Assembly: GCF_021134715.1 (NCBI RefSeq)
Contig: NC_060024.1
Coordinates: forward strand, 806,001-870,000
Direction of reading: 5' to 3'
Origin: Daphnia pulex
Lineage: Eukaryota; Arthropoda; Branchiopoda; Diplostraca; Daphniidae
Length of the DNA: 64,000 nt
The translations under genes and the position numbers were made by a program. The notes beneath the pieces were generated by a model. That model had not been told where the DNA came from. It saw nothing but the letters and a program-made list of their open reading frames with translations, and did no database searches. This document shows positions 1 to 10,261 of the stretch, piece after piece. Every line of letters begins with the position of its first letter. The first letter of the stretch is position 1.

Positions 1-5
1 ATTTT

Positions 6-43
6 CTTGAGTCTGGTGCCTTAGAGCGCTCGGCCATCCTGAC
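6..43 (-). pseudogene. Half tRNA-Leu(CAA) fossil, unit 1
   Basis: Matches the 5' half of tRNA-Leu(CAA), from its first base to the base after the anticodon, with two changes in the D arm and anticodon stem region. It keeps an A-box-like stretch but has no B box, T arm or 3' end, so it cannot make a tRNA. It is the start of the second copy of an internal duplication of about 196 bp. One copy lies 192 bp before the first base of every tRNA-Glu in the array (191 in unit 7): 40 in all, at 6, 1162, 2318, 3480, 4636 and so on. Confidence 0.9.
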
Positions 44-197
44 CTCATCAGATCTAGCTAAATTCCTTTGCATTACAGATGTGGGATTTAAACTCTTCTA
101 ACTTATCCAAGAGTTCCTTGCCCTAGGCTGTTTATACCAGGACAACAATTGAATTATGTTGTATTGATTTGGAATATGTATTTTTCAAGCGATTTAA

Positions 198-269
198 TCC
201 CATATTGTCTAGTGGTTAGGATACCTGGCTCTCACCCAGGAGGCCCGGGTTCAATTCCCGTCATGGGAA
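198..269 (+). tRNA. tRNA-Glu-CTC: tRNA-Glu(CTC), unit 1
   Basis: Decodes GAG. The 72-base cloverleaf has anticodon stem CCTGG/CCAGG around the loop CTCTCAC, a T arm with loop TTCAATT, and no encoded CCA. The A box lies in the TAGTGGTTAGG region and the B box in GGTTCAATTCC. A T4 run about 18 bases downstream can terminate polymerase III. This copy differs at the T-stem/acceptor junction (CCCGTCATGGGA instead of CCCGGTATGGGA), which costs one T-stem pair and one acceptor pair. Unit 17 has the same change. The Glu gene converges on the Gly gene 358 bp away. Confidence 0.85.
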
Positions 270-627
270 AAGAGGAACTGGAAAATTTTGCAAGTTTTGG
301 CCATTTTTGTCAAATACATCTGGCAAACAGTTTCTGCGTTTCCAGAACTATTGCAATCGGCTTAACTTACATACATACGAGCCAAAATCTTTCTAGTACA
401 TTGGATATACTAAGTACATCGGCATGTTTCCATCGAGACTCCATCATAAAATGGTTTCTTTGCAAGAAATATCGCCAAGGAATAAGAAATTACATCTTTG
501 TCAATTATTCATGTGTGACCGAAAAAGAAATGAACAACTATATTTTACCTAAAGAGTAACATTTGTGTAAATTGACTTCAATTCCGTAGGTTGACTAGTC
601 TGCTAAGAAATAGCAAGATTGCTAAAC

Positions 628-699
628 TGCGATGGCCGAGAATCGAACTCGGGTCAATTGCTTGGAAGGCAACTATGCTAACCACTATACCACCATCGC
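628..699 (-). tRNA. tRNA-Gly-TCC: tRNA-Gly(TCC), unit 1
   Basis: Decodes GGA. The 72-base cloverleaf read on the - strand has acceptor GCGATGG/CCATCGC, anticodon loop CTTCCAA, T arm CCGAG-TTCGATT-CTCGG, and discriminator A. The A and B boxes are intact. Unlike Glu, there is no T4 run close behind: the first is about 105 bases past the 3' end. An inverted repeat, TGACG with CGTCA, sits just upstream of the 5' end. Confidence 0.95.
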
Positions 700-884
700 T
701 TGACGGGAGTTAGCGTCATGATTTCCGTATTGTCACATCTTTTTAAATTACAGAACATCGACCAGTATTACCACTTGGTGACCTTGTATCGTGGTACATT
801 AAGCATTCTCTATCACTATATCAAAACAACCTCTCTAATTATGTTGCAATGCGATGATCATGTGTATTCAGATATTTATATGTT

Positions 885-1003
885 TGTCAGGAGTGGGATT
901 TGAACCCACGCCTTCATTGAAGACCAGAACACTGCAACTTCTTTTATTGAAGCAAGGATTATGTCCTTGAGTCTGGCGCCTTAGACCGCTCGGCCATCCT
1001 GAC
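885..1003 (-). tRNA. tRNA-Leu-CAA: tRNA-Leu(CAA) with intron, unit 1
   Basis: Decodes UUG. It is a class II tRNA with a long variable arm. The 119-base gene contains a 36-base intron at 930-965, placed after position 37 as usual in eukaryotes. The mature form is 83 bases: acceptor GTCAGGA/TCCTGAC, anticodon stem CCAGA/TCTGG, T arm with loop TTCAAAT, discriminator A. The intron contains TTG, which can pair with the CAA anticodon, and a CTTC/GAAG hairpin, as expected for the tRNA splicing endonuclease. A T4 run lies about 55 bases past the 3' end. Confidence 0.95.
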
Positions 1004-1344
1004 CACATCAGGTGTACCTAAATTCCTTTGCCCAACAGATGCGACATTAAAACTCTTCTAACTCATTCAAAAGTTCCTTGCCATAGGCGATTTATACCAG
1101 GTCAACAATTGTATTACGTTGTATTGCGTTTGAATATGTATTTATTTTGAATATGTATTTTCTTGAGTCTGGTGCCTTAGAGCGCTCGGCCATCCTGACC
1201 TCATCAGATCTAGCTAAATTTCTTTGCATTACAGATGTGGAATTTAAACTCTTCTAACTTATCCGAGAGTTCCTTGCCCTAGGCTGTTTATACCAGGACA
1301 ACAATTGTATTATGTTGTATTGATTTGGAATATGTATTTTTCAA
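966..1344. repeat. Internal duplication inside the unit (example, units 1-2)
   Basis: Positions 966-1161 and 1162-1344 are diverged tandem copies. Both start at the base after the tRNA-Leu anticodon, run through the 5' half of the tRNA and continue into its upstream flank, ending in a sequence like TGAATATGTATTTT. The first copy belongs to the functional Leu gene. The second supplies the half-Leu fossil and becomes the upstream flank of the next tRNA-Glu. The same arrangement occurs in every unit, so this duplication came before amplification of the array. Confidence 0.9.
1162..1199 (-). pseudogene. Half tRNA-Leu(CAA) fossil, unit 2
   Basis: Second occurrence of the 38-base Leu 5' half. It shows the arrangement complete within the window: the full Leu gene ends at 1003, its upstream flank follows, and the truncated half begins 196 bp after the matching point of the full gene. 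Confidence 0.9.
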
Positions 1345-1353
1345 GCGATTTAA

Positions 1354-1425
1354 TCCCATATTGTCTAGTGGTTAGGATACCTGGCTCTCACCCAGGAGGC
1401 CCGGGTTCAATTCCCGGTATGGGAA
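1354..1425 (+). tRNA. tRNA-Glu-CTC: tRNA-Glu(CTC), unit 2
   Basis: Array consensus; all arms pair. Confidence 0.93.
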
Positions 1426-1783
1426 AAGAGGAACTGTAAAATTTTGCAAGTTTTGGCCATTTTTGTCAAATACATCTGGCAAACAGTTTCTGCGTTTCCA
1501 GAACTATTGCAATCGGCTTAACTTACATACATACGAGCCAAAATCTTTCTAGTACATTGGATATACTAAGTACATCGGCATGTTTCCATCGAGACTCCAT
1601 CATAAAATGGTTTCTTTGCAAGAAATATCGCCAAAGAATAAGAAATTACATCTATGTCAATTATTCATGTGTGAACGAAAAAGAAATGAACAACTATATT
1701 TTACCTAAAGAGTAACATTTGTATAAATTGACTTCAATTCCGTATGTTGACTAGTCTGCTAAGAAATAGCAAGATTGCTAAAC

Positions 1784-1855
1784 TGCGATGGGCGAGAATC
1801 GAACTCGGGTCAATTGCTTGGAAGGCAACTATGCTAACCACTATACCACCATCGC
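1784..1855 (-). tRNA. tRNA-Gly-TCC: tRNA-Gly(TCC), unit 2
   Basis: One substitution breaks the outermost T-stem pair; otherwise consensus. Confidence 0.85.
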
Positions 1856-2040
1856 TTGACGTGAGTTAGCGTCATGATTTCCGTATTGTCACATCTTTTT
1901 AAATTACAGAACATCGACCAGTATTACCACTTGGTGACCTTGTATCGTGGTACATTAAGCATTCTCTATCACTATATCAAAACAACCTCTCTAATTATGT
2001 TGCAATGCGATGATCATGTGTATTCAGATATTTATATGTT

Positions 2041-2159
2041 TGTCAGGAGTGGGATTTGAACCCACGCCTTCATTGAAGAACAGAATACTGCAACTTCTTT
2101 TATTGAAGCAAGGTTTACGCCCTTGAGTCTGGCGCCTTAGACCGCTCGGCCATCCTGAC
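2041..2159 (-). tRNA. tRNA-Leu-CAA: tRNA-Leu(CAA) with intron, unit 2
   Basis: One substitution in the 3' exon removes the outer anticodon-stem pair; the intron has small changes. Confidence 0.83.
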
Positions 2160-2509
2160 CACATCAGGTGTACCTAAATTCCTTTGCCCAACAGATGTGA
2201 CATTAAAACTCTTCTAACTCATTCAAGAGTTCCTTGCCATAGGCGATTTATACCAGGTCAACAATTGTATTACGTTGTATTGCGTTTGAATATGTATTTT
2301 TTTTGAATATGTATTTTCTTGAGTCTGGTGCCTTAGAGCGCTCGGCCATCCTGACCTCATCAGATCTAGCTAAATTTCTTTGCATTACAGATGTGGAATT
2401 TAAACTCTTCTAACTTATCCAAGAGTTCCTTGCCCTAGGCTGTTTATACCAGGACAACAATTGTATTATGTTGTATTGATTTGTAATATGTATTTTTCAA
2501 GCGATTAAA

Positions 2510-2581
2510 TCCCATATTGTCTAGTGGTTAAGATACCTGGCTCTCACCCAGGAGGCCCGGGTTCAATTCCCGGTATGGGAA
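2510..2581 (+). tRNA. tRNA-Glu-CTC: tRNA-Glu(CTC), unit 3
   Basis: One G-to-A change in the D stem. Confidence 0.85.
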
Positions 2582-2939
2582 AAGAGGAACTGTAAAATTT
2601 TGCAAGTTTTGGCCATTTTTGTCAAATACATCTGGCAAACAGTTTCTGCGTTTCCAGAACTATTGCAATCGGCTTAACTTACATACATACGAGCCAAAAT
2701 CTTTCTAGTACATTGGATATACTAAGTACATCGGCATGTTTCCATCGAGACTCCATCATAAAATGGTTTCTTTGCAAGAAATATCGCCAAAGAATAAGAA
2801 ATTACATCTATGTCAATTATTCATGTGTGAACGAAAAAGAAATGAACAACTATATTTTACCTAAAGAGTAACATTTGTGTAAATTGACTTCAATTCCGTA
2901 GGTTGACTAGTCTGCTAAGAAATAGCAAGATTGCTAAAC

Positions 2940-3011
2940 TGCGATGGCCGAGAATCGAACTCGGGTCAATTGCTTGGAAGGCAACTATGCTAACCACTAT
3001 ACCACCATCGC
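2940..3011 (-). tRNA. tRNA-Gly-TCC: tRNA-Gly(TCC), unit 3
   Basis: Array consensus. Confidence 0.93.
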
Positions 3012-3196
3012 TTGACGTGAGTTAGCGTCATGATTTCCGTATTGTCACATCTTTTTAAATTACAGAACACCGACCAGTATTACCACTTGGTGACCTTGTA
3101 TCGTGGTACAATAAGCATTCTCTATCACTATATCAAAACAACCTCTCTAATTATGTTGCAATGCGATGATCATGTGTATTCAGAAATTTATATGTT

Positions 3197-3321
3197 TGTC
3201 AGGAGTGGGAAATTAGTGGGAACCCACGCCTTCATTGAAGAACAGAATACTGCAACTTCTTTTATTGAAGCAAGGTTTACGCCCTTGAGTCTGGCGCCTT
3301 AGACCGCTCGGCCATCCTGAC
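3197..3321 (-). pseudogene. tRNA-Leu(CAA) copy disrupted in the T arm, unit 3
   Basis: Six extra bases with rearranged sequence replace the T loop and destroy the B box. The anticodon stem also carries the unit 2 mismatch. Probably neither transcribed well nor functional. Confidence 0.85.
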
Positions 3322-3671
3322 CACATCAGGTGTACCTAAATTCCTTTGCCCAACAGATGTGACATTAAAACTCTTCTAACTCATTCAAGAGTTCCTTGCC
3401 ATAGGCGATTTATACCAGGTCAACAATTGTATTACGTTGTATTGCGTTTGAATATGTATTTTTTTTGAATATGTATTTTCTTGAGTCTGGTGCCTTAGAG
3501 CGCTCGGCCATCCTGACCTCATCAGATCTAGCTAAATTTCTTTGCATTACAGATGTGGAATTTAAACTCTTCTAACTTATCCAAGAGTTCCTTGCCCTAG
3601 GCTGTTTATACCAGGACAACAATTGTATTATGTTGTATTGATTTGTAATATGTATTTTTCAAGCGATTAAA

Positions 3672-3743
3672 TCCCATATTGTCTAGTGGTTAAGATACCT
3701 GGCTCTCACCCAGGAGGCCCGGGTTCAATTCCCGGTATGGGAA
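3672..3743 (+). tRNA. tRNA-Glu-CTC: tRNA-Glu(CTC), unit 4
   Basis: Same D-stem G-to-A change as unit 3. Confidence 0.85.
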
Positions 3744-4101
3744 AAGAGGAACTGTAAAATTTTGCAAGTTTTGGCCATTTTTGTCAAATACATCTGGCAA
3801 ACAGTTTCTGCGTTTCCAGAACTATTGCAATCGGCTTAACTTACATACATACGAGCCAAAATCTTTCTAGTACATTGGATATACTAAGTACATCGGCATG
3901 TTTCCATCGAGACTCCATCATAAAATGGTTTCTTTGCAAGAAATATCGCCAAAGAATAAGAAATTACATCTATGTCAATTATTCATGTGTGAACGAAAAA
4001 GAAATGAACAACTATATTTTACCTAAAGAGTAACATTTGTGTAAATTGACTTCAATTCCGTAGGTTGACTAGTCTGCTAAGAAATAGCAAGATTGCTAAA
4101 C

Positions 4102-4173
4102 TGCGATGGCCGAGAATCGAACTCGGGTCAATTGCTTGGAAGGCAACTATGCTAACCACTATACCACCATCGC
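4102..4173 (-). tRNA. tRNA-Gly-TCC: tRNA-Gly(TCC), unit 4
   Basis: Array consensus. Confidence 0.93.
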
Positions 4174-4358
4174 TTGACGTGAGTTAGCGTCATGATTTCC
4201 GTATTGTCACATCTTTTTAAATTACAGAACACCGACCAGTATTACCACTTGGTGACCTTGTATCGTGGTACAATAAGCATTCTCTATCACTATATCAAAA
4301 CAACCTCTCTAATTATGTTGCAATGCGATGATCATGTGTATTCAGAAATTTATATGTT

Positions 4359-4477
4359 TGTCAGGAATGGGATTTGAACCCACGCCTTCATTGAAGACCA
4401 GAAGACTGCAACTTCTTTTATTGAAGCAAGGTTTATGTCCTTGAGTGTGGCGCCTTAGACCGCTCGGCCATCCTGAC
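4359..4477 (-). tRNA. tRNA-Leu-CAA: tRNA-Leu(CAA) with intron, unit 4
   Basis: An anticodon-stem G becomes C, giving a mismatch, and one T-stem/acceptor position is changed. Function doubtful. Confidence 0.7.
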
Positions 4478-4827
4478 CGCATAAGGTGTACCTAAATTCC
4501 TTTGCCCAACAGATGTGACATTAAAACTCTTCTAACTCATTCAAGACTTCCTTGCCATAGGCTATTTATACCAGGTCAACAATTGTATTACGTTGTATTG
4601 CGTTTGAATATGTAATTTTTTTGAATATGTATTTTCTTGAGTCTGGTGCCTTAGAGCGCTCGGCCATCCTGACCTCATCAGATCTAGCTAAATTCTTTTG
4701 CATTACAGATGTGGGATTTAAACTCTTCTAACTTATCCAAGAGTTCCTTGCCCTAGGCTGTTTATACCAGGACAACAATTGTATTATGTTGTATTGATTT
4801 GGAATATGTATTTTTCAAGCGATTTAC

Positions 4828-4899
4828 TCCCATATTGTCTAGTGGTTAGGATACCTGGCTCTCACCCAGGAGGCCCGGGTTCAATTCCTGGTATGGAAA
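4828..4899 (+). tRNA. tRNA-Glu-CTC: tRNA-Glu(CTC), unit 5
   Basis: Two changes on the 3' side: one T-stem C to T, and one acceptor G to A that breaks a pair. Probably weakened. Confidence 0.75.
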
Positions 4900-5257
4900 A
4901 AGAGGAACTGGGAAATTTTGCAAGTTTTGGCCATTTTTGTCAAATACATCTGGCAAACAGTTTCTGCGTTTCCAGAACTATTGCAATCGGCTTAACTTAC
5001 ATACATACGAGCCAAAATCTTTCTAGTACATTGGATATACTAAGTACATCGGCATGTTTCCATCGAGACTCCATCATAAAATGGTTTCTTTGCAAGAAAT
5101 ATCGCCAAGGAATAAGAAATTACATCTATGTCAATTATTCATGTGTGAACGAAAAAGAAATGAACAACTATATTTTACCTAAAGAGTAACATTTGTGTAA
5201 ATTGACTCCAATTCCGTAGGTTGACTAGTCTGCTAAGAAATAGCAAGATTGCTAAAC

Positions 5258-5329
5258 TGCGATGGCCGAGAATCGACCTCGGGTCAATTGCTTGGAAGGC
5301 AACTATGCTAACCACTATACCACCATCGC
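5258..5329 (-). tRNA. tRNA-Gly-TCC: tRNA-Gly(TCC), unit 5
   Basis: The conserved T at position 54 is G, which damages the B box. Confidence 0.75.
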
Positions 5330-5514
5330 TTGACGTGAGTTAGCGTCATGATTTCCGTATTGTCACATCTTTTTAAATTACAGAACATCGACCAGTATTA
5401 CCACTTGGTGACCTTGTATCGTGGTACATTAAGCATTCTCTATCACTATATCATAGCAACCTCTCTAATTATGTTGCAATGCGATGATCATGTGTTTTCA
5501 GATATTTATATGTT

Positions 5515-5633
5515 TGTCAGGAGTGGGATTTGAACCCACGCCTTCATTGAAGACCAGAATACTGCAACTTCTTTTATTGAAGCAAGGATTATGTCCTTGA
5601 GTCTGGCGCCTTAGACCGCTCGGCCATCCTGAC
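5515..5633 (-). tRNA. tRNA-Leu-CAA: tRNA-Leu(CAA) with intron, unit 5
   Basis: Consensus body. The downstream T4 run seen in unit 1 is changed to CTTT here. Confidence 0.92.
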
Positions 5634-5983
5634 CACATTAGGTGTACCTAAATTCCTTTGCCCAACAGATGTGACATTAAAACTCTTCTAACTCATTCAA
5701 GAGTTCCTTGCCTTAGGCGATTTTTACCAGGTCAACAATTGTATTACGTTGTATTGCGTTTGAATATGTATTTTTTTTTAATATGTATTTTCTTGAGTCT
5801 GGTGCCTTAGAGCGCTCGGCCATCCTGACCTTATCAGATCTAGCTAAATTCCTTTGCATTACAGATGTGGGATTTAAACTCTTCTAACTTATCCAAGAGT
5901 TCCTTGCCCTAGGCTGTTTATACCAGGACAACAATTGTATTATGTTGTATTGATTTGGAATATGTATTTTTCAAGCGATTTAT

Positions 5984-6055
5984 TCTCATATTGTCTAGTG
6001 GTTAGGATACCTGGCTCTCACCCAGGAGGCCCGGGTTCAATTCCCGGTATGGGAA
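5984..6055 (+). tRNA. tRNA-Glu-CTC: tRNA-Glu(CTC), unit 6
   Basis: The third base is T instead of C, leaving a G-T wobble in the acceptor stem. Confidence 0.88.
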
Positions 6056-6413
6056 AAGAGGAACTGGAAAATTTTGCAAGTTTTGGCCATTTTTGTCAAA
6101 TACATCTGGCAAACAGTTTCTGCGTTTCCAGAACTATTGCAATCGGCTTAACTTACATACATACGAGCCAAAATCTTTCTAGTACATTGGATATACTAAG
6201 TACATCGGCATGTTTCCATCGAGACTCCATCATAAAATGGTTTCTTTGCAAGAAATATCGCCAAGGAATAAGAAATTACATCTATGTCAATTATTCATGT
6301 GTGAACGAAAAAGAAATGAACAACTATATTTTACCTAAAGAGTAACATTTGTGTATATTGACTTCAATTCCGTAGGTTGACTAGTCTGCAAAGAAATAGC
6401 AAGATTGCTAAAC

Positions 6414-6485
6414 TGCGATGGCCGAGAATCGAACTCGGGTCAATTGCTTGGAAGGCAACTATGCTAACCACTATACCACCATCGC
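6414..6485 (-). tRNA. tRNA-Gly-TCC: tRNA-Gly(TCC), unit 6
   Basis: Array consensus. Confidence 0.93.
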
Positions 6486-6670
6486 TTGACGTAAGTTAGC
6501 GTCATGATTTCCGTATTGTCACATCTTTTTAAATTACAGAACATCGACCAGTATTACCACTCGGTGACCTTGTATCGTGGTACATTAAGCATTCTCTATC
6601 ACTATATCAAAGCAACCTCTCTAATTATGTTGCAATGCGATGATCATGTGTTTTCAGATATTTATATGTT

Positions 6671-6789
6671 TGTCAGGAGTGGGATTTGAACCCACGCCTT
6701 CATTGAAGACCAGAATACTGCAACTTCTTTTATTGAAGCAACGATTATGTCCTTGAGTCTGGCGCCTTAGACCGCTCGGCCATCCTGAC
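6671..6789 (-). tRNA. tRNA-Leu-CAA: tRNA-Leu(CAA) with intron, unit 6
   Basis: Consensus body; downstream run is CTTT. Confidence 0.92.
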
Positions 6790-7136
6790 CACATCAGGTG
6801 TACCTAAATTCCTTTGCCCAACAGATGTGACATTAAAACTCTTCTAACTCATTCAAGAGTTCCTTGCCTTAAGCGATTTTTACCAGGTCAACAATTGTAT
6901 TACGTTGTATTGCGTTTGAATATGTATTTTTTTAATATGTATTTTCTTGAGTCTGGTGCCTTAGAGCGCTCGGCCATCCTGACCTTATCAGATCTAGCTA
7001 AATTCCTTTGCATTACAGATGTGGGATTTAAACTCTTCTAACTTATCCAAGAGTTCCTTGCCCTAGGCTGTTTATACCAGGACAACAATTGTATTATGTT
7101 GTATTGATTTGGAATATGTATTTTTCAAGCGATTAT

Positions 7137-7208
7137 TCCCATATTGTCTAGTGGTTAGGATACCTGGCTCTCACCCAGGAGTCCCGGGTTCAATTCCCGG
7201 TATGGGAA
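7137..7208 (+). tRNA. tRNA-Glu-CTC: tRNA-Glu(CTC), unit 7
   Basis: One G-to-T change in the variable region; otherwise consensus. Confidence 0.88.
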
Positions 7209-7566
7209 AAGAGGAACTGGAAAATTTTGCAAGTTTTGGCCATTTTTGTCAAATACATCTGGCAAACAGTTTCTGCGTTTCCAGAACTATTGCAATCGGC
7301 TTAACTTACATACATACGAGCCAAAATCTTTCTAGTACATTGGATATACTAAGTACATCGGTATGTTTCCATCGAGACTCCATCATAAAATGGTTTCTTT
7401 GCAAGAAATATCGCCAAGGAATAAGAAATTACATCTATGTCAATTATTCATGTGTGAACGAAAAAGAAATGAACAACTATATTTTACCTAAAGAGTAACA
7501 TTTGTGTATATTGACTTCAATTCCGTAGGTTGACTAGTCTGCTAAGAAATAGCAAGATTGCTAAAC

Positions 7567-7638
7567 TGCGATGGCCGAGAATCGGACTCGGGTCAATTGC
7601 TTGGAAGGCAACTATGCTAACCACTATACCACCATCGC
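7567..7638 (-). tRNA. tRNA-Gly-TCC: tRNA-Gly(TCC), unit 7
   Basis: The T loop reads TCCGATT, changing the conserved position 55 and the B box. Confidence 0.78.
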
Positions 7639-7831
7639 TTGACGTAAGTTAGCGTCATGATTTCCGTATTGTCACATCTTTTTAAATTACAGAACATCGA
7701 CCAGTATTACCACTCGGTGACCTTGTATCGTGGTACATTAAGCATTCTCTATCACTATATCAAAGCATCAAAGCAACCTCTCTAATTATGTTGCAATGCG
7801 ATGATCATGTGTTTTCAGATATTTATATGTT

Positions 7832-7950
7832 TGTCAGGAGTGGGATTTGAACCCACGCCTTCATTGAAGACCAGAATACTGCAACTTCTTTTATTGAAGC
7901 AAGGATTATGTCCTTGAGTCTGGCGCCTTAGACCGCTCGGCCATCCTGAC
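7832..7950 (-). tRNA. tRNA-Leu-CAA: tRNA-Leu(CAA) with intron, unit 7
   Basis: Consensus body. An 8-bp duplication (AAAGCATC-like) lies downstream of the 3' end. Confidence 0.92.
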
Positions 7951-8300
7951 CACATCAGGTGTACCTAAATTCCTTTGCCCAACAGATGTGACATTAAAAC
8001 TCTTCTAACTTATTCAAGAGTTCCTTGCCTTAGGCGATTTTTACCAGGTCAACAATTGTATTACGTTGTATTGCGTTTGAATATGTATTTTTTTTGAATA
8101 TGTATTTTCTTGAGTCTGGTGCCTTAGAGCGCTCGGCCATCCTGACCTCATCAGATCTAGCTAAATTTCTTTGCATTACAGATGTGGAATTTAAACTCTT
8201 CTAACTTATCCAAGAGTTCCTTGCCCTAGGCTGTTTATACCAGGACAACAATTGTATTATGTTGTATTGATTTGGAATATGTATTTTTCAAGCGATTTAA

Positions 8301-8372
8301 TCCCATATTGTCTAGTGGTTAGGATACCTGGCACTCACCCAGGAGGCCCGGGTTCAATTCCCGGTATGGGAA
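8301..8372 (+). tRNA. tRNA-Glu-CTC: tRNA-Glu(CTC), unit 8, with U33 changed
   Basis: The anticodon loop reads CACTCAC: the near-universal U33 is A, while the anticodon CTC is kept. This is expected to impair decoding. Confidence 0.8.
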
Positions 8373-8730
8373 AAGAGGAACTGGAAAATTTTGCAAGTTT
8401 TGGCCATTTTTGTCAAATACATCTGGCAAACAGTTTCTGCGTTTCCAGAGCTATTGCAATCGGCTTAACTTACATACATACGAGCCAAAATCTTTCTAGT
8501 ACATTGGATATACTAAGTACATCGGCATGTTTCCATCGAGACTCCATCATAAAATGGTTTCTTTGCAAGAAATATCGCCAAAGAATAAGAAATTACATCT
8601 ATGTCAATTATTCATGTGTGGACGAAAAAGAAATGAACAACTATATTTTACCTAAAGAGTAACATTTGTGTAAATTGACTTCAATTCCGTAGGTTGACTA
8701 GTCTGCTAAGAAATAGCAAGATTGCTAAAC

Positions 8731-8802
8731 TGCGATGACCGAGAATCGAACTCGGGTCAATTGCTTGGAAGGCAACTATGCTAACCACTATACCACCATC
8801 GC
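8731..8802 (-). tRNA. tRNA-Gly-TCC: tRNA-Gly(TCC), unit 8
   Basis: One acceptor pair becomes a G-T wobble. Confidence 0.88.
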
Positions 8803-8987
8803 TTGACGTAAGTTAGCGTCATGATTTCCGTATTGTCACATCTTTTTAAATTACAGAACATTGACCAGTATTACCACTTGGTGACCTTGTATCGTGGTAC
8901 ATTAAGCATTCACTATCACTATATCAAAACAACCTCTCTAATTATGTTGCAATGCGATGATCATGTGTATTCAGATATTTATATGTT

Positions 8988-9106
8988 TGTCTGGAGTGGG
9001 ATTTGAACCCACGCCTTCATTGAAGACCAGAATACTGCAACTTCTTTTATTGAAGCAAGGTTTACGCCCTTGAGTCTGGCGCCTTAGACCGCTCGGCCAT
9101 CCTGAC
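8988..9106 (-). tRNA. tRNA-Leu-CAA: tRNA-Leu(CAA) with intron, unit 8
   Basis: One acceptor-stem mismatch near the 3' end. Confidence 0.82.
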
Positions 9107-9456
9107 CACATCAGGTGTACCTAAATTCCTTTGCCCAACAGATGTGACATTAAAACTCTTCTAACTCATTCAAGACTTCCTTGCCATAGGCTATTTATAC
9201 CAGGTCAACAATTGTATTACGTTGTATTGCGTTTGAATATGTAATTTTTTTGAATATGTATTTTCTTGAGTCTGGTGCCTTAGAGCGCTCGGCCATCCTG
9301 ACCTCATCAGATCTAGCTAAATTCCTTTGCATTACAGATGTGGGATTTAAACTCTTCTAACTTATCCAAGAGTTCCTTGCCCTAGGCTGTTTATACCAGG
9401 ACAACAATTGTATTATGTTGTATTGATTTGGAATATGTATTTTTAAAGCGATTTAC

Positions 9457-9528
9457 TCCCATATTGTCTACTGGTTAGGATACCTGGCTCTCACCCAGGA
9501 GGCCCGGGTTCAATTCCCGGTATGGGAA
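9457..9528 (+). tRNA. tRNA-Glu-CTC: tRNA-Glu(CTC), unit 9
   Basis: The A-box region reads TACTGG instead of TAGTGG. Units 9-11 share this. Confidence 0.85.
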
Positions 9529-9886
9529 AAGAGGAACTGGAAAATTTTGCAAGTTTTGGCCATTTTTGTCAAATACATCTGGCAAACAGTTTCTGCGTTT
9601 CCAGAACTATTGCAATCGGCTTAACTTACATACATACGAGCCAAAATCTTTCTAGTACATTGGATATACTAAGTACATCGGCATGTTTCCATCGAGACTC
9701 CATCATAAAATGGTTTCTTTGCAAGAAATATCGCCAAGGAATAAGAAATTACATCTATGTCAATTATTCATGTGTGAACGAAAAAGAAATGAACAACTAT
9801 ATTTTACCTAAAGAGTAACATTTGTGTATATTGACTTCAATTCCGTAGGTTGACTAGTCTGCTAAGAAATAGCAAGATTGCTAAAC

Positions 9887-9958
9887 TACGATGGCCGAGA
9901 ATCGAACTCGGGTCAATTGCTTGGAAGGCAACTATGCTAACCACTATACCACCATCGC
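9887..9958 (-). tRNA. tRNA-Gly-TCC: tRNA-Gly(TCC), unit 9
   Basis: The terminal acceptor pair is a G-T wobble, a change shared by units 9-14. Confidence 0.9.
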
Positions 9959-10143
9959 TTGACGTAAGTTAGCGTCATGATTTCCGTATTGTCACATCTT
10001 TTTAAATTACAGAACATCGACCAGTATTACCACTTGGTGACCTTGTATCGTGGTACATTAAGCATTCTCTATCACTATATCAAAACAACCTCTCTAATTA
10101 TGTTGCAATGCGATGATCATGTGTATTCAGATATTTATATGTT

Positions 10144-10261
10144 TGTCAGGAGTGGGATTTGAACCCACGCCTTCATTGAAGACCAGAATACTGCAACTTC
10201 TTTTATTGAAGCAATGTTTATGTCCTTGAGTCTAGTCCTTAGACCGCTCGGCCATCCTGAC
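10144..10261 (-). pseudogene. tRNA-Leu(CAA) copy damaged in the D/anticodon region, unit 9
   Basis: One base is missing, with substitutions next to it, at the junction of the D arm and anticodon stem (CTAGTCC for CTGGCGCC). The anticodon stem is disturbed. Confidence 0.75.

Noticed and set aside
149-559. Recurrent 136-codon open frame across tRNA-Glu and the following spacer in most units
   Set aside because: It reads straight through a tRNA gene, usually has no ATG at its start, and is open in many units only because the units are near-identical copies. Point changes in the tRNA alter the frame without any sign of protein constraint.
700-903. Recurrent 61-67 codon frame upstream of tRNA-Leu in most units
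   Set aside because: It lies in a spacer, ends inside tRNA-Leu, and is repeated only because the array is repeated.
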